From: Flavobacterium sp. Root935
Lineage (GTDB): Bacteria; Bacteroidota; Bacteroidia; Flavobacteriales; Flavobacteriaceae
Direction: 5' to 3'
NCBI RefSeq assembly: GCF_001429295.1
Contig: NZ_LMJL01000010.1
Location: 156,971-220,970 of the forward strand
Length of the DNA stretch: 64,000 bases
A program made the position numbers and the translations under genes. The notes under the pieces were generated by a model. That model saw only the letters and a program-made list of their open reading frames with translations. It did not search any database and was not told the origin of the DNA. Positions 54,101 through 63,290 of this stretch are shown here, in pieces (positions within the stretch are counted from its first letter, which is position 1; each line of letters starts with the position of its first letter).

Positions 54101-55630
54101 TCAAGACACTACTTTATAAGTTGGATCTTCAATCACATTCACCTTAATAACGGCATCCGCATTTTTAAGTAATTGCCTGCAGTCTGGACTTAAAAGCTGT
54201 AATTCTATTGTTTTATTTTGTTGATTGTATTTTTTAGTCAGATTATTTAAAGCTTCAATTGCCGACATGTCTGAAACGCGGCTTTCTTTAAAATCAACAA
54301 TCACATGATTAGGATCGTTTTGAATATCAAACTTTTCCATAAAAGCAGTTATGGATCCGAAAAATAAGGGACCATAAATCTCATAATGTTTTACTCCATT
54401 TTCATCAATATAATGTCTCGCACGAATTCTTTTAGCACTTTCCCAAGCAAAAACTAGAGCCGAAATAATTACACCAATTAAAACCGCCAAGGCTAAGTTG
54501 TGCAATACAATCGTAATTACGGCTACCAAAATTCCAACAAAAATATCGTGTCTCGGCATTTTGTTGATAATCCTGAAACTTGCCCATTCAAAAGTCGTAA
54601 TCGCAACCATCATCATAACGCCGACTAAAGCTGCCATTGGCAATTTTCCAATTACAGGCGCTCCAAAAAGTATGATTATTAAAATCGTTAAAGCTGCAAT
54701 AATTCCAGAAAGTCTTGCTCTAGAACCAGCACCAAGATTTACCAAAGTCTGTGCGATCATTGGGCAGCCGCCCATTCCGTAGAAAAATCCGTTTAATATG
54801 TTTGAACTTCCCTGCGCAATACATTCGCGATTACTGTTTCCGCGAGTTCCAGTAATTTCGTCGACTAAATTCAGCGTAAGCAAACCTTCAGTTAAACCAA
54901 CGGCCGCGACAATTACAGAATATGGAAATATCACTTTTAAAGTGTCAAAAGAAATCGGAATATTTGGTATATGAAACGGAGGAAATCCGCCTTGAACAGA
55001 AGCAATATCTTCTACCGTTTTGGTTTCGATATTAAATACAATTACCAACGCAAAGACAATCATAATTGCTACCAGAGATGCGGGAACTGCTTTTGTGATT
55101 TTTGGAAAAATTAAAACAATAGCAACTGTAAGTGCGACCAAACCCAGCATAATATACAGTGGAGTTCCCTGAAGCCAAGAAACCTGACCATTTACAACGG
55201 TTTTAAACTGCTCCAGCTGCGACATGAAAATTACAACCGCGAGTCCGTTTACGAAACCAAACATAACAGGCTGCGGAACGAGCCGAATAAATTTTCCAAG
55301 TTTAAAAAGTCCGACACAAATCTGGACTACTCCGCCAAGTGCGACGGCTGCAAAAACATATTCTATTCCGTGCGATTTCATTAAAGCAATCAAAACAATT
55401 ACAGTTGCCCCTGCTCCACCAGAAATCATTCCGGGTCTTCCTCCAAAAATAGCTGTTATTAAACCCGCTATAAAGGCCGCATATAACCCAACCAAAGGCG
55501 GAAATCCTGCAAGAATAGCAAACGACAAAGATTCTGGAATCATGGTCATTGCCACTGTTAAACCAGCTAAAATTTCATTTTTATAATTGACTTCTTGGGT
55601 AAAATCGAAGAGTTGGAACGCTTTTTTCAT
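54101..55630 (-). CDS. SulP family anion transporter with STAS domain
   Basis: The 509-residue protein has about eleven membrane helices. It carries the SulP signature region (GLTVAMTMIPESLSFAILAGFPPLVGLYAA near residue 25), GGRPGMISGGAGAT, and a late GGCPMIAQTLVNLGAGSRARLSG segment. A STAS domain follows from about residue 400 (HVIVDFKESRVSDMSAIEALNNL). Such proteins move sulfate, bicarbonate or other anions across the inner membrane. The anion is not defined by sequence. A TAATTTTG element directly before the start points to a leaderless or nearly leaderless mRNA. Confidence 0.93.
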   Translation of the reverse strand: MKKAFQLFDFTQEVNYKNEILAGLTVAMTMIPESLSFAILAGFPPLVGLYAAFIAGLITAIFGGRPGMISGGAGATVIVLIALMKSHGIEYVFAAVALGGVVQICVGLFKLGKFIRLVPQPVMFGFVNGLAVVIFMSQLEQFKTVVNGQVSWLQGTPLYIMLGLVALTVAIVLIFPKITKAVPASLVAIMIVFALVIVFNIETKTVEDIASVQGGFPPFHIPNIPISFDTLKVIFPYSVIVAAVGLTEGLLTLNLVDEITGTRGNSNRECIAQGSSNILNGFFYGMGGCPMIAQTLVNLGAGSRARLSGIIAALTILIIILFGAPVIGKLPMAALVGVMMMVAITTFEWASFRIINKMPRHDIFVGILVAVITIVLHNLALAVLIGVIISALVFAWESAKRIRARHYIDENGVKHYEIYGPLFFGSITAFMEKFDIQNDPNHVIVDFKESRVSDMSAIEALNNLTKKYNQQNKTIELQLLSPDCRQLLKNADAVIKVNVIEDPTYKVVS

Positions 55631-55634
55631 GGCA

Positions 55635-55669
55635 CAAAATTAGAAAAATAATATGCAAAAAAAGAACAA
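55635..55669 (-). promoter_or_regulatory. Candidate promoter of the SulP gene
   Basis: On the minus strand TTG (55669-55667) and TAATTTTG (55642-55635) are 24 bases apart. The start codon begins 4 bases after the -7 element, so the transcript would have practically no leader. Confidence 0.45.
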
Positions 55670-55873
55670 ACCTTTTCGTGGTGAAAAAGCGGCAAGAAAT
55701 TAATGCGATAAGCAGAACAGCTGTATTAGCGTAATTGTTCTAAGAGAAAAATTAAAATGTAAAGAATAAAACCTGTCATCTTGATAATTTATCTTAAATT
55801 AAAATTATTAAGCAAAAATACTTACAAAAGAAACAAATACAGCTGCGTACTTACACCTGTTTTTCAATATAAA

Positions 55874-56119
55874 TTAATCAAGTCTTACACAGGTATAACC
55901 TAGGCAATGCATATAATCCACTATATTATCGCACTCCAGATCTATACCTTCTACCCTTAAAATTTTATCGCAGTCTTCAAGATCAAAATTTATTTTATAA
56001 TCTGGAAATTGAGTTTGAATAACGGCGATGACATAATTTTTATCAGATTCTTTCTGAACATTCGTTTTAAAAATTTCCACAACCATGGGTGACTCTTTTA
56101 ATTCTTTAAACATATACAT
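55874..56119 (-). CDS. Hypothetical small protein, HMA-like fold possible
   Basis: The 81-residue protein contains EIFKTNVQKESDKNYVIAVIQTQFPDYKINFDLEDCDKILRVEG. The pattern (hydrophobic strand, helix, then FDLEDCDKILRVEG) suggests a ferredoxin-like, heavy-metal-associated-type fold without a CxxC site. The in-frame Met12 (56086) could be the true start, since the preceding 11 residues look unlike a domain. It starts 2 bases after the stop of the DUF6268 gene, so the two are probably co-transcribed. Function is unknown. Confidence 0.65.
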   Translation of the reverse strand: MYMFKELKESPMVVEIFKTNVQKESDKNYVIAVIQTQFPDYKINFDLEDCDKILRVEGIDLECDNIVDYMHCLGYTCVRLD

Positions 56120-56121
56120 TC

Positions 56122-57111
56122 TTACTTTCTATTAAAAAGATTATAAGATACTCCGAATCTAAAATAGCCCTGTGTATCTTCATTTTGATCATAAACATAG
56201 CGATTGGTGCGTTCTCCCTTCTCGGTAATTCGAGCGCTGACAACATTATTAAAACCGCCTTTTACAAATGCAATCAGCTTTGGGGTAAAGCTGTATTCAT
56301 AAGTAATGCCGGATTTTAATTCTAATTGATTGAGTTCGTAAACTCCATGTAAATTTGAGGAGTTTAAATTTAGATAAAAACTTTCAGTATTTAATTCCGT
56401 TCCTAAGGAAATTCTTCCATTTTCTAACAATTCTCTTCTAAATAATAATCGCTGTGGGAGAATAAAATCCATATCCCATTTTGAGTTTTTAAATTTATGA
56501 TTCATCGAGAAAAGCGGCGTTAGCGGTACAATAGAAGACGGATCCAGCAATACCAAAACTCCAGCAGTAATTGTCGTAGAAGGAGTTCTCGTAAGCACCA
56601 AAACTGACGATGCAAATCCTTTTATACGCTGTAAATTATCTTCATTTCCATCAACTGATGCCGTAGCACTGTAAATAACAGGTTTATTAAAAAGAGATGC
56701 CATATAAGTTGCCGTCACAGCACCTGCCCAGTAATGAATGTCTTCATTTTCTCTTCTATAAGTTTGGGTTGTGGCATAACTATAAATGTCTCCAAACTGA
56801 TAACTTTCATATTTATAACGAAGCGAAGTTGTCAAAACAAAACGCTTTGATTTTGAAGCATAAAATGGCAGATTAAAAGCTGCTTTAAAACGACTGTGAT
56901 TTTCAACTCTTCCTCTTTCAAATTTATTCCCAAATAATTCAGAATCGTAATTAGAAGGTCCTAACTGTTCATATTGCAAATCAAAAGTTCTGGTTGTAGG
57001 GAATTTGTCTACTATTGCTTTTCCTAGTGTTTTTATACCTGGCTCTTTTTCCTGAGCAATAGCGTGCACGGAAATAAACACAACGAAAACTGAAATGATT
57101 TTAGACTTCAT
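56122..57111 (-). CDS. DUF6268-type outer-membrane beta-barrel protein
   Basis: The product is 329 residues from the ATG at 57111, which gives a signal peptide (MKSKIISVFVVFISVHAIAQ). The longer start at 57156 would put 15 extra residues before it. The body is made of alternating amphipathic strands (FVLTTSLRYKYESYQFG, WDMDFILPQRLLFRREL, GITYEYSFTPKLIAFVKGGF) and ends with an aromatic-like strand (GYFRFGVSYNLF), typical of an outer-membrane barrel. The family is of unknown function. It is divergent from the LytS-like kinase, 174 bases from its ATG. Confidence 0.7.
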   Translation of the reverse strand: MKSKIISVFVVFISVHAIAQEKEPGIKTLGKAIVDKFPTTRTFDLQYEQLGPSNYDSELFGNKFERGRVENHSRFKAAFNLPFYASKSKRFVLTTSLRYKYESYQFGDIYSYATTQTYRRENEDIHYWAGAVTATYMASLFNKPVIYSATASVDGNEDNLQRIKGFASSVLVLTRTPSTTITAGVLVLLDPSSIVPLTPLFSMNHKFKNSKWDMDFILPQRLLFRRELLENGRISLGTELNTESFYLNLNSSNLHGVYELNQLELKSGITYEYSFTPKLIAFVKGGFNNVVSARITEKGERTNRYVYDQNEDTQGYFRFGVSYNLFNRK

Positions 57112-57247
57112 AATTGGTATAAATTGTTTTTGGAATAAATTATAAATTCGGCTCAAAAGTAATTTACAAGCTCATATTCTAATAGTAATTTTATACCAGT
57201 GGCGTATGATTTATACGAATGGCGTTTGTATAATTTCCCTCTTACAA

Positions 57248-57280
57248 TTGGCTTAAAACTATACGATTATATTATTTTTG
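57248..57280 (+). promoter_or_regulatory. Promoter of the LytS-like kinase
   Basis: TTG (57248-57250) and TATTTTTG (57273-57280) are 22 bases apart. The preferred ATG at 57286 is only 5 bases after the -7 element, so the mRNA would be leaderless; a start at GTG 57199 would lie upstream of the promoter. Confidence 0.55.
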
Positions 57281-57285
57281 CCGTT

Positions 57286-58284
57286 ATGACAATCGCTAAA
57301 ATTTATCAGAACTTTTTTTTACGAAATCTCTTTGTAAATACACTTGTTTATTTGGTTATTCTTGCTTGTGTTTACGACGAAATAAGACTCGACGGACACA
57401 GCTGGGCATATATTTTGAGCAAAATTGCCGTCGGATATTTCCCTTGCATTGTCTGGATAACATTTTTTAATGTTTTCATCATCAAACCTATTTTATTCAA
57501 AAAGAAAGTCAAACTCTTTTTCACACTTCTTGTTGGGTATTGGACTTGTTTTTACTTTTTTATGAATTGGTTTTTTCCTCTGGTGGGATTAGGAAATTTT
57601 AAGACACTTCAAATATTATCTTTAATAATCAACGGAACATTTTTTTATTTCATTCATGTCGTTATCACCAAAAAAATCATGGATGCCGATAAAGATATTA
57701 TGAATTTCAAATCGGAACTTTCGTTTTTAAAACAGCAGTTAAATCCGCATTTTCTACTCAATGCGATGAATAATCTTTACGGCGAAGCCCTGGCCGAACC
57801 CGATAAAGTTCCAGATCGAATCCTGAATCTTTCGGATATGCTGCGTTATCAGATTGAAGCTTCTAAAAAAGATTTTGTTTTGGTGGAAGAAGAAATTGCT
57901 TTCGTAAAAAAATATATTGAATATTATACCTTTAGAAACGAACGTTTGAATGTAACCCAAAATCTAGACGGTGCATTTGACGAAATCGAGATTCCACCCT
58001 TATTTTTTTTACCATTGGTAGAAAATGCCGTGAAGTTTTCTGCCGAAACTGCAGAACCTTTTATTAATCTGGATTTAAAAGTAAAATGTCGAAATTTGTC
58101 TTTTACTTTAAAAAACAATTATCTTGATTCGGGTTCGCGTCTTTCGAGCACAGGAATCGGAATTGAAAACCTAAAAAGACGTTTAGAAGTTTACGGCTTA
58201 AAACACGATTTAAGCTGTAAAAAAGAAAAAAACATGTTTGTAGTAAAATTAAGTATATGGCATTTACCTACCGCTGTCTCATAA
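57286..58284 (+). CDS. LytS/YehU-like sensor histidine kinase
   Basis: The product is 332 residues from ATG 57286. The longer frame opens with GTG at 57199 and is judged an extension because the promoter lies between. Four hydrophobic helices span residues about 15-130. The kinase has SFLKQQLNPHFLLNAMNNL (phospho-acceptor His155) and a short ATPase end with FLPLVENAVKFS and GIGIENLKRRLEVYG. It senses an unknown signal at the membrane and should phosphorylate the LytTR regulator, whose gene overlaps by 28 bases. Confidence 0.9.
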   Translation: MTIAKIYQNFFLRNLFVNTLVYLVILACVYDEIRLDGHSWAYILSKIAVGYFPCIVWITFFNVFIIKPILFKKKVKLFFTLLVGYWTCFYFFMNWFFPLVGLGNFKTLQILSLIINGTFFYFIHVVITKKIMDADKDIMNFKSELSFLKQQLNPHFLLNAMNNLYGEALAEPDKVPDRILNLSDMLRYQIEASKKDFVLVEEEIAFVKKYIEYYTFRNERLNVTQNLDGAFDEIEIPPLFFLPLVENAVKFSAETAEPFINLDLKVKCRNLSFTLKNNYLDSGSRLSSTGIGIENLKRRLEVYGLKHDLSCKKEKNMFVVKLSIWHLPTAVS

Positions 58285-58970
58285 TCGATGACGAATCGCC
58301 GGCGCACAAAGCGCTGATTTCGCACATCTCGAAATTTGACGAACTGGAACATTCCGGAAGCGCTTTTAATGGTATGGAAGCCATAAAACTACTTAACGAA
58401 AACCAATATGACATTATTTTTCTAGACATTAATATGCCTGTAATTTCAGGTGTAGAATTAATGGAATTGCAGCCCAACCGACCGCTTACAATTGTCACAA
58501 CAGCTTATTCTGATTTTGCGCTTTCGGCTTACCAAAACGATGCAATTGATTATTTAATGAAACCCATTTCGTTAGAAAAATTTTCAAAAGCCATAGAAAA
58601 AGCCAAAACTTATTATTCTGGAAATACTCTTAAAAAAGAAACAAATAGTAACGAAAAAGTACTTTCGTACCGTTCTAATGGGCAATTACTAGAAACTCCG
58701 CTCGCTGATATTTTATATATAGAAAGTCTGGGCAATTACATGAAACTGCACAACTGCAAACTAAAATCGCCAATTATTATTTACGGTTCACTCGCCAGCA
58801 TAAGTACAGAGATTGATTGTTCAAATTTCCTTCAAGTACATCGTTCTTATATCGTCAATACTGCTAAAATTACCTCCGTTACTTTTAAAAATCTCACTAT
58901 GTCTAATGGCGAAATTATTCCTGTGGGAAGGAAGTATCAAATTTTGCTAGATAACATTTCAATTAGATAA
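58257..58970 (+). CDS. LytTR-family response regulator
   Basis: The 237-residue protein has a receiver domain (IIDDES near 9-14, phospho-acceptor Asp57 in IIFLDINMPVISG, Lys near 101-102 in YLMKPI). A C-terminal LytTR DNA-binding domain follows (residues about 135-237: ILYIESLGNYMKLHN, NFLQVHRSYIVN, IPVGRKYQILLD). Its ATG lies 28 bases before the kinase stop, so the two are coupled. Targets are unknown; the adjacent DUF6268 barrel gene is a plausible one by position. Confidence 0.93.
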   Translation: MAFTYRCLIIDDESPAHKALISHISKFDELEHSGSAFNGMEAIKLLNENQYDIIFLDINMPVISGVELMELQPNRPLTIVTTAYSDFALSAYQNDAIDYLMKPISLEKFSKAIEKAKTYYSGNTLKKETNSNEKVLSYRSNGQLLETPLADILYIESLGNYMKLHNCKLKSPIIIYGSLASISTEIDCSNFLQVHRSYIVNTAKITSVTFKNLTMSNGEIIPVGRKYQILLDNISIR

Positions 58971-59000
58971 TTTGTCAATTTTGATAATTAGATAATTTTT
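58964..59000. repeat. Dispersed repeat copy after the LytTR gene
   Basis: TTAGATAATTTGTCAATTTTGATAATTAGATAAT matches the arms of the inverted repeat at 51643-51902 by eye. The LytTR stop codon lies in it. Confidence 0.5.
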
Positions 59001-59044
59001 TGAAAAGTTGAACTTCATGCTTTAATTTTAAACCCATTTTGGAT

Positions 59045-59461
59045 TTACTTCTTTTTCCTTAAATACTCAATCGCCCCAGTAGACCATAACGCCAACCAAA
59101 TCAAAACAGGTTGAAAAAACAATCGTATCAAACGCGCTTGATCTGTGTTCATGCCCAGCGCATCAATTCTATTTAAATATTGGGCAATATTGCCTGGAAA
59201 AACCATTACATAAAATACGGCAAGGAAAATTCCCATGTGAACTTTATATTTTGTCAAAAAAATGAGAGCAAGCCCAAGTATTAGTTCTACAATTCCAGAA
59301 AGAATCACTACTAAATCTTTATCCATAGGAACCCAGTTAGGAACCTGCGCCTGAAAATCTATTCTTTGAAAAGTAAGATGCCCAAAAGCAGCGGTTATCA
59401 TAAAAAGTCCCAGCAAAATTCTAAAGAAATTTTGTGTTTTAGTTGTGTGTATATTTTCCAT
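59045..59461 (-). CDS. DoxX family membrane protein
   Basis: The 138-residue product starts at ATG 59461 (MENIHTTKTQNFFRILLG); a further ATG at 59473 adds four residues. It has four hydrophobic helices in the DoxX order: FFRILLGLFMITAAFGHLTF, VVILSGIVELILGLALIFL, GIFLAVFYVMVFP and the last near residue 115-130. DoxX proteins are quinone-related or scaffold proteins of unclear role in the inner membrane. It stands alone between the LytTR gene (convergent) and a divergent small gene. Confidence 0.85.
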   Translation of the reverse strand: MENIHTTKTQNFFRILLGLFMITAAFGHLTFQRIDFQAQVPNWVPMDKDLVVILSGIVELILGLALIFLTKYKVHMGIFLAVFYVMVFPGNIAQYLNRIDALGMNTDQARLIRLFFQPVLIWLALWSTGAIEYLRKKK

Positions 59462-59749
59462 AGTAAAGATCATTAATTAAAATTTGAAAGAATTATCTAT
59501 CAAATTTAAGGTATTAAATGACAAACTCCATTTCATGCAATTTATCTTTTCATTACATAATATCTATGTCTTAAACCTAGTGAAACATATTAAAAACCTT
59601 TTGCATAACCGATGTTTTAGACATTATAAAGCAATTCAGCATTCGTTGTTTATTCTTTTCTTTAAAAAAAACATTTTATCTGAATAACTTTTCTTACTTA
59701 ATTGGTTAAATTCGCATGCTACAAAACCACTAAGAATATTTTATAACCA

Positions 59750-60214
59750 ATGAGCATATTCAATTTATTTAAACGATCAGATATAGAATGCCCGAGGTGT
59801 CTCGGCAAAGGATTTGTTGAATGGGAAGACATTGTTCGTTTAAATAGACAATTAAAATGGGTTCCTGCACCCTGCGCTTATTGCAATGCAGTTGGAAGGG
59901 TGCCTAAAGAAATGCTGTCTAAAGTTACTGTAGACTGCATGTATCTCACTATAGATCTCCCAGAATCTGTAATCGAAAAAATTAAAGAAGGTGATCAAGA
60001 AACAATAGAGAAAGGAAAACAACGCGAACTTTTTGTTGATCATCTTATACAATTTGCAGAACACCACTATTTAACACAAAATATGGACGCAGAAAGCATC
60101 GCCAATTTGTATTTAAACACAGAAGAAGAATCTGCTCTTTTTTCTGTAAATAAAGACGAATTAATCAAGTACATTCAAGGCGTAATCGAATTAAAAAAAT
60201 CCGGACAAAATTAA
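59750..60214 (+). CDS. DnaJ-type zinc-finger-like hypothetical protein
   Basis: The 154-residue protein starts MSIFNLFKRSDIECPRCLGKGFVEWED and has CAYCNAVGRV 29 residues later, two CxxC pairs of the DnaJ zinc-finger kind (CxxCxGxG). Residues 55-150 are helical with no known motif (QETIEKGKQRELFVDHLIQFAEHHY). It may bind one zinc and act as a small adaptor. The start is fixed by the ATG directly before the Phe-rich segment. No close operon partner; a terminator hairpin follows 196 bases later. Confidence 0.7.
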   Translation: MSIFNLFKRSDIECPRCLGKGFVEWEDIVRLNRQLKWVPAPCAYCNAVGRVPKEMLSKVTVDCMYLTIDLPESVIEKIKEGDQETIEKGKQRELFVDHLIQFAEHHYLTQNMDAESIANLYLNTEEESALFSVNKDELIKYIQGVIELKKSGQN

Positions 60215-60409
60215 ACCAATTTGATTCATAAAAAACAAACAATCACAACCTTAGCATCCTAGTAACTTAGCACTTAAAAAAACACGTATAAATACCTATA
60301 GTCACAATTTTATTATGTACTAATATTGCTAAGAATAATTTTTTAGTTAGAATATAAGTTTTCTTCGAGAGGGCTTTTAAATTTTTTGTCACTTTTTTTT
60401 TGGAACACA

Positions 60410-60458
60410 AAGTGGGATTTCAAATCGCTGGTAACGATTAGAAATCCCACTTTTTTTG
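60410..60458 (+). terminator. Hairpin with T-run in the 60.2-60.6 kb gap
   Basis: AAGTGGGATTTC (60410-60421) and GAAATCCCACTT (60441-60452) form a long stem with an inner AATCG/CGATT pair and a following T-run. It sits 196 bases after the preceding stop and could be the terminator of a longer transcript or of an unseen small RNA. Confidence 0.7.
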
Positions 60459-60545
60459 TTTTGATAGTAGCCGCAAAGCACAAGATGTTTTTCCTTTCAA
60501 ACCTTTGTGCCTTTGTACCTCTGCCATTTTGCCCCTCTCTTCTCT

Positions 60546-60574
60546 TTGCCCCTCAAAAAAAAGAAGTATTTTTG
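60546..60574 (+). promoter_or_regulatory. Promoter of the DUF3754 gene
   Basis: TTG (60546-60548) and TATTTTTG (60567-60574) are 18 bases apart, a good match. It lies 39 bases before the ATG at 60613 and downstream of the longer frame start at 60505, which supports 60613. Confidence 0.65.
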
Positions 60575-60612
60575 CGTTTAGTAAACGCCACGAAATTAAA
60601 GCCCAAAATCAA

Positions 60613-61842
60613 ATGACACGAGAACATTATATTCCGTTTAATAAAGAATTTTTACTCGAGCAGCAGATTGCAGCTTTCGCGGAAGATCAACAAAAGGCTG
60701 CAGATTTTAAAAAGTTTTTTGATATTATAGAGCATTATTATCATTACGAATCTTTTAATCTTAACCGAAACTTAAAGCAGCATTACGCGCTTTACGATCC
60801 AGATTTGAGCGAAAAAGAACGTGAAGGTTTTATTGGTAAAAGTGATTTTGGAGTTTTTAAAAAAACCTTACTTAAAGTTTTAGAACGCGGCAACTATTAC
60901 AGAATTAACGAAGAAATTTTAAAAGAAGCCTTTCAAGAATCTGATTTAATTGGTTTAAATCTCGCAATAGATTTTAATGCTTTCAAAGATTACGAACTAT
61001 ACGCACGTGGCCATCATAAGGCAAAAGAAAAAGTCAAGAAATATTTTTTCTGGAAAAAAGAAGTGGAAATCGAATATTACGATCGTGTTCTTATCTACCT
61101 CAATTACAGCGACGCAGATTATCTAACGGCAAAAAAAGTCAAATTAGGAAAGATGCCCATTGATCCAGGTTCAATTGCCTTGAAAATATTTAAACGCGTT
61201 CCTAAAAACGATCTTGAAACGATATTTCCGAATGCAATTCCGAAAATGTCATTGAAAGACAAAATGCTGCTTTGGGTTCCTGGAGTTTTTGGTGGAATTT
61301 CGCTTTTAAGTGCCAAAGTAATTCCTGCGCTTATCAATATGTACGATGCATATCAAACAGGCGAAACCATTGATTTATTAAACAGTAAAACTTCCTTAAA
61401 TCAAGGATTAATTGCTTTAGGGATTTTAGCAGCTTATTGTTTTCGTCAGTACAATAACTTTATAAATAAGAAAATTAGATATTCTAAAACACTTTCGGAT
61501 AGTTTGTATTTTAAGAATGTCGGAAACAACAGCGGTGCTTTTTATTCATTACTAAATTCATCAGAAGAAGAAGCCTTAAAAGAAACAATCTTAGCGTATG
61601 CATTTTTAAATAGAAGTCAAACCCCATTAACTGCCGAAGAACTAGACTCACAAATTGAATCTTGGTTTTATTCTCATTTAAAAACCGAGTTGGATTTTGA
61701 TGTAAACGATGCATTACTAAAATTAAAAAGTATTGGAATAGGAATAGAAACTAACGGGAAATGGGAAGTTATTCCGCTAAAGGAAGCACTTATCAAAATC
61801 GATGAATTGTGGGATAATGTTTTTGAATATAATCAGAAATAA
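60613..61842 (+). CDS. DUF3754/TMEM143-like membrane protein
   Basis: The product is 409 residues from ATG 60613 (MTREHYIPFNKEFLLEQQI). The longer start at 60505 adds an N-terminus with no domain character that lies ahead of the promoter. An N-terminal helical domain holds a conserved Tyr/Phe-rich region (DYELYARGHHKAKEKVKKYFFWKKEVEIEYYDRVLIYL). Two hydrophobic helices are near residues 220-245 and 265-285. The C-terminus is winged-helix-like. This matches the DUF3754/TMEM143 family, known also in mitochondria and of unknown function. Confidence 0.8.
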   Translation: MTREHYIPFNKEFLLEQQIAAFAEDQQKAADFKKFFDIIEHYYHYESFNLNRNLKQHYALYDPDLSEKEREGFIGKSDFGVFKKTLLKVLERGNYYRINEEILKEAFQESDLIGLNLAIDFNAFKDYELYARGHHKAKEKVKKYFFWKKEVEIEYYDRVLIYLNYSDADYLTAKKVKLGKMPIDPGSIALKIFKRVPKNDLETIFPNAIPKMSLKDKMLLWVPGVFGGISLLSAKVIPALINMYDAYQTGETIDLLNSKTSLNQGLIALGILAAYCFRQYNNFINKKIRYSKTLSDSLYFKNVGNNSGAFYSLLNSSEEEALKETILAYAFLNRSQTPLTAEELDSQIESWFYSHLKTELDFDVNDALLKLKSIGIGIETNGKWEVIPLKEALIKIDELWDNVFEYNQK

Positions 61843-61851
61843 GTTAAAAAA

Positions 61852-62154
61852 ATGAATAACTTAAAGTCATTTTCTATTTTTACAATAACCTTATTTATTT
61901 TGGCTTTTATTATGATTAAAAGCACGCAACAATTTAGGTATATTGACAAATTAAGATGGCTTTATCATGTTGGCTGGATTTCATGTTATATCTTCCATCT
62001 CATTTCTTTAATCTTATCTTTTCTCTTTTTAATTTTTGTTTTAAAAAAAGATTTTAACTTAAAAGTACAATATAAATTCATCTGGATTGCTTTAGGATTG
62101 TGCCCAAGTCTATTTTGGGCAATTTCAATTCTACTACTTTTAAATCATTTATAA
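61852..62154 (+). CDS. Small membrane protein, 100 aa
   Basis: The family is not recognised. The protein has three hydrophobic stretches (about residues 8-22, 43-64 and 78-98) separated by short basic loops, with QQFRYIDKLRWLYHVGW in the first loop. It starts 9 bases after the DUF3754 stop and is followed by a DUF2199 gene 28 bases on, so it may be in the same transcript. Confidence 0.6.
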   Translation: MNNLKSFSIFTITLFILAFIMIKSTQQFRYIDKLRWLYHVGWISCYIFHLISLILSFLFLIFVLKKDFNLKVQYKFIWIALGLCPSLFWAISILLLLNHL

Positions 62155-62182
62155 TTCGTTATATTCCCAAAAAAAATAAAAA

Positions 62183-62698
62183 ATGTACACTTACAAATGC
62201 TCCTGCTGCGGAGAAATTTACGACGAAATTCCCTTATGTTTTGGCAACGAATATCCTGCTTACTATTTTTCTATTCCGACCGAAGAAAGAGAACAGCGCA
62301 TAGAATATGGCGGCAGCTGGTGTTATGTAGATGAAGAACATTTTTTCCATCGAGGAAGATTGACTATACCGATAATTGATTATCATGAAGATTTCGTTTT
62401 TAATGTCTGGACCACAATAAGCGAAGAAAATTTTTGCCTGCGAATGGATTTATGGGAAGATCCAAATAGAATTAATCAAGAACCTTATTTTGGCTGGATG
62501 CAAACCGATGTGCCTACTTATGGCAAAACAATTTCACTGAAATCAATTGCCATTGAACAAGAATTAGGATTAATTCCAGAAATTAAAATGATCGAAGAAA
62601 ACCATCCTCTAACCATTGATCAGGAAAATGGAATAACCTTTGAAAAAGCCATTTCAATCGTCGATGAAATTATGAAAATACAGCACGGTAAAAGCTAA
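62183..62698 (+). CDS. DUF2199 domain protein
   Basis: The 171-residue protein begins with a CSCCG zinc-knuckle-like motif (MYTYKCSCCGEIYDEIP). It has FGNEYPAYYFSIPTEER, GSWCYVDEEHFFHRGRLTIP and EPYFGWMQTDVPTYGKT, which match DUF2199. The family function is unknown. It is a soluble protein and in line with the two genes upstream. The ATG at 62183 is followed immediately by the Cys motif, so it is preferred. Confidence 0.85.
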   Translation: MYTYKCSCCGEIYDEIPLCFGNEYPAYYFSIPTEEREQRIEYGGSWCYVDEEHFFHRGRLTIPIIDYHEDFVFNVWTTISEENFCLRMDLWEDPNRINQEPYFGWMQTDVPTYGKTISLKSIAIEQELGLIPEIKMIEENHPLTIDQENGITFEKAISIVDEIMKIQHGKS

Positions 62699-62745
62699 AA
62701 GAAATTTTATTAGATTTACTTCAACTAACTATAAACCAACAAAAA

Positions 62746-63210
62746 ATGAGAACATTAGAGCAATGGTTTGCAGAATATGCCGTAAGCCACCAAAACCCAA
62801 CAAACAAAGCGATACACTATATTTGTGTTCCTGCTATTTTCTTTTCTATTGTAGGTTTATTAATGAGTATTCCGAGCGGAATTATCGCTGATACCTTAAA
62901 ATTAAATTTGCCAATTATTGAAAATTGGGCATTTGTAGTTTTACTTTTCGTTCTTATTTTTTACATCAGATTATCAGTTACAATGGCGATTAAAATTGCT
63001 ATTTTTTCTGCAATTTGTTTGGTTATTAATTATTACATCGGGCAAATTGTTCCGCTGTGGGCATTCTCAATTGGCGTTTTTATTATTGCCTGGATCGGAC
63101 AATTTTACGGACACAATATTGAAGGCAAAAAACCTTCTTTCTTAAAAGATCTTCAGTTTCTATTGATTGGTCCGGCTTGGGTGGTAGAAAACTTGTTTTC
63201 TAGAAAGTAA
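62746..63210 (+). CDS. Mpo1/DUF962-type membrane protein
   Basis: The 154-residue protein starts MRTLEQWFAEYAVSHQNPTNKAIHYICVPAIFFSI, with the conserved His residues of the DUF962/Mpo1 family (SHQNP, IHYICVP). A late GQFYGHNIEGKKPSF holds further His. Four hydrophobic segments follow. Yeast Mpo1 is an iron-dependent dioxygenase acting on 2-hydroxy fatty acids; bacterial relatives are likely lipid-oxidising membrane enzymes, which is inference. Confidence 0.85.
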   Translation: MRTLEQWFAEYAVSHQNPTNKAIHYICVPAIFFSIVGLLMSIPSGIIADTLKLNLPIIENWAFVVLLFVLIFYIRLSVTMAIKIAIFSAICLVINYYIGQIVPLWAFSIGVFIIAWIGQFYGHNIEGKKPSFLKDLQFLLIGPAWVVENLFSRK

Positions 63211-63290
63211 CTTATATGATTAGTAAAAAATAAGTATTATCTTATTTTAAAAATATTATTTATATTTTTGATTTACCAAAAACTAATCTT

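Noticed and set aside
57199..57285. GTG start and 29-residue extension of the LytS-like kinase
   Set aside because: A good promoter lies inside this stretch (57248-57280), and the first ATG after it starts the membrane domain properly.
59484..59687. Plus-strand open frame of 67 codons
   Set aside because: Composition is that of random AT-rich DNA (Phe/Leu/Lys/Asn), no start signal or domain is present, and it lies in a divergent gap.
60505..60612. 36-residue N-terminal extension of the DUF3754 protein
   Set aside because: The extension is Ser/Cys/Lys-rich without family likeness, and the promoter at 60546-60574 is downstream of its start.
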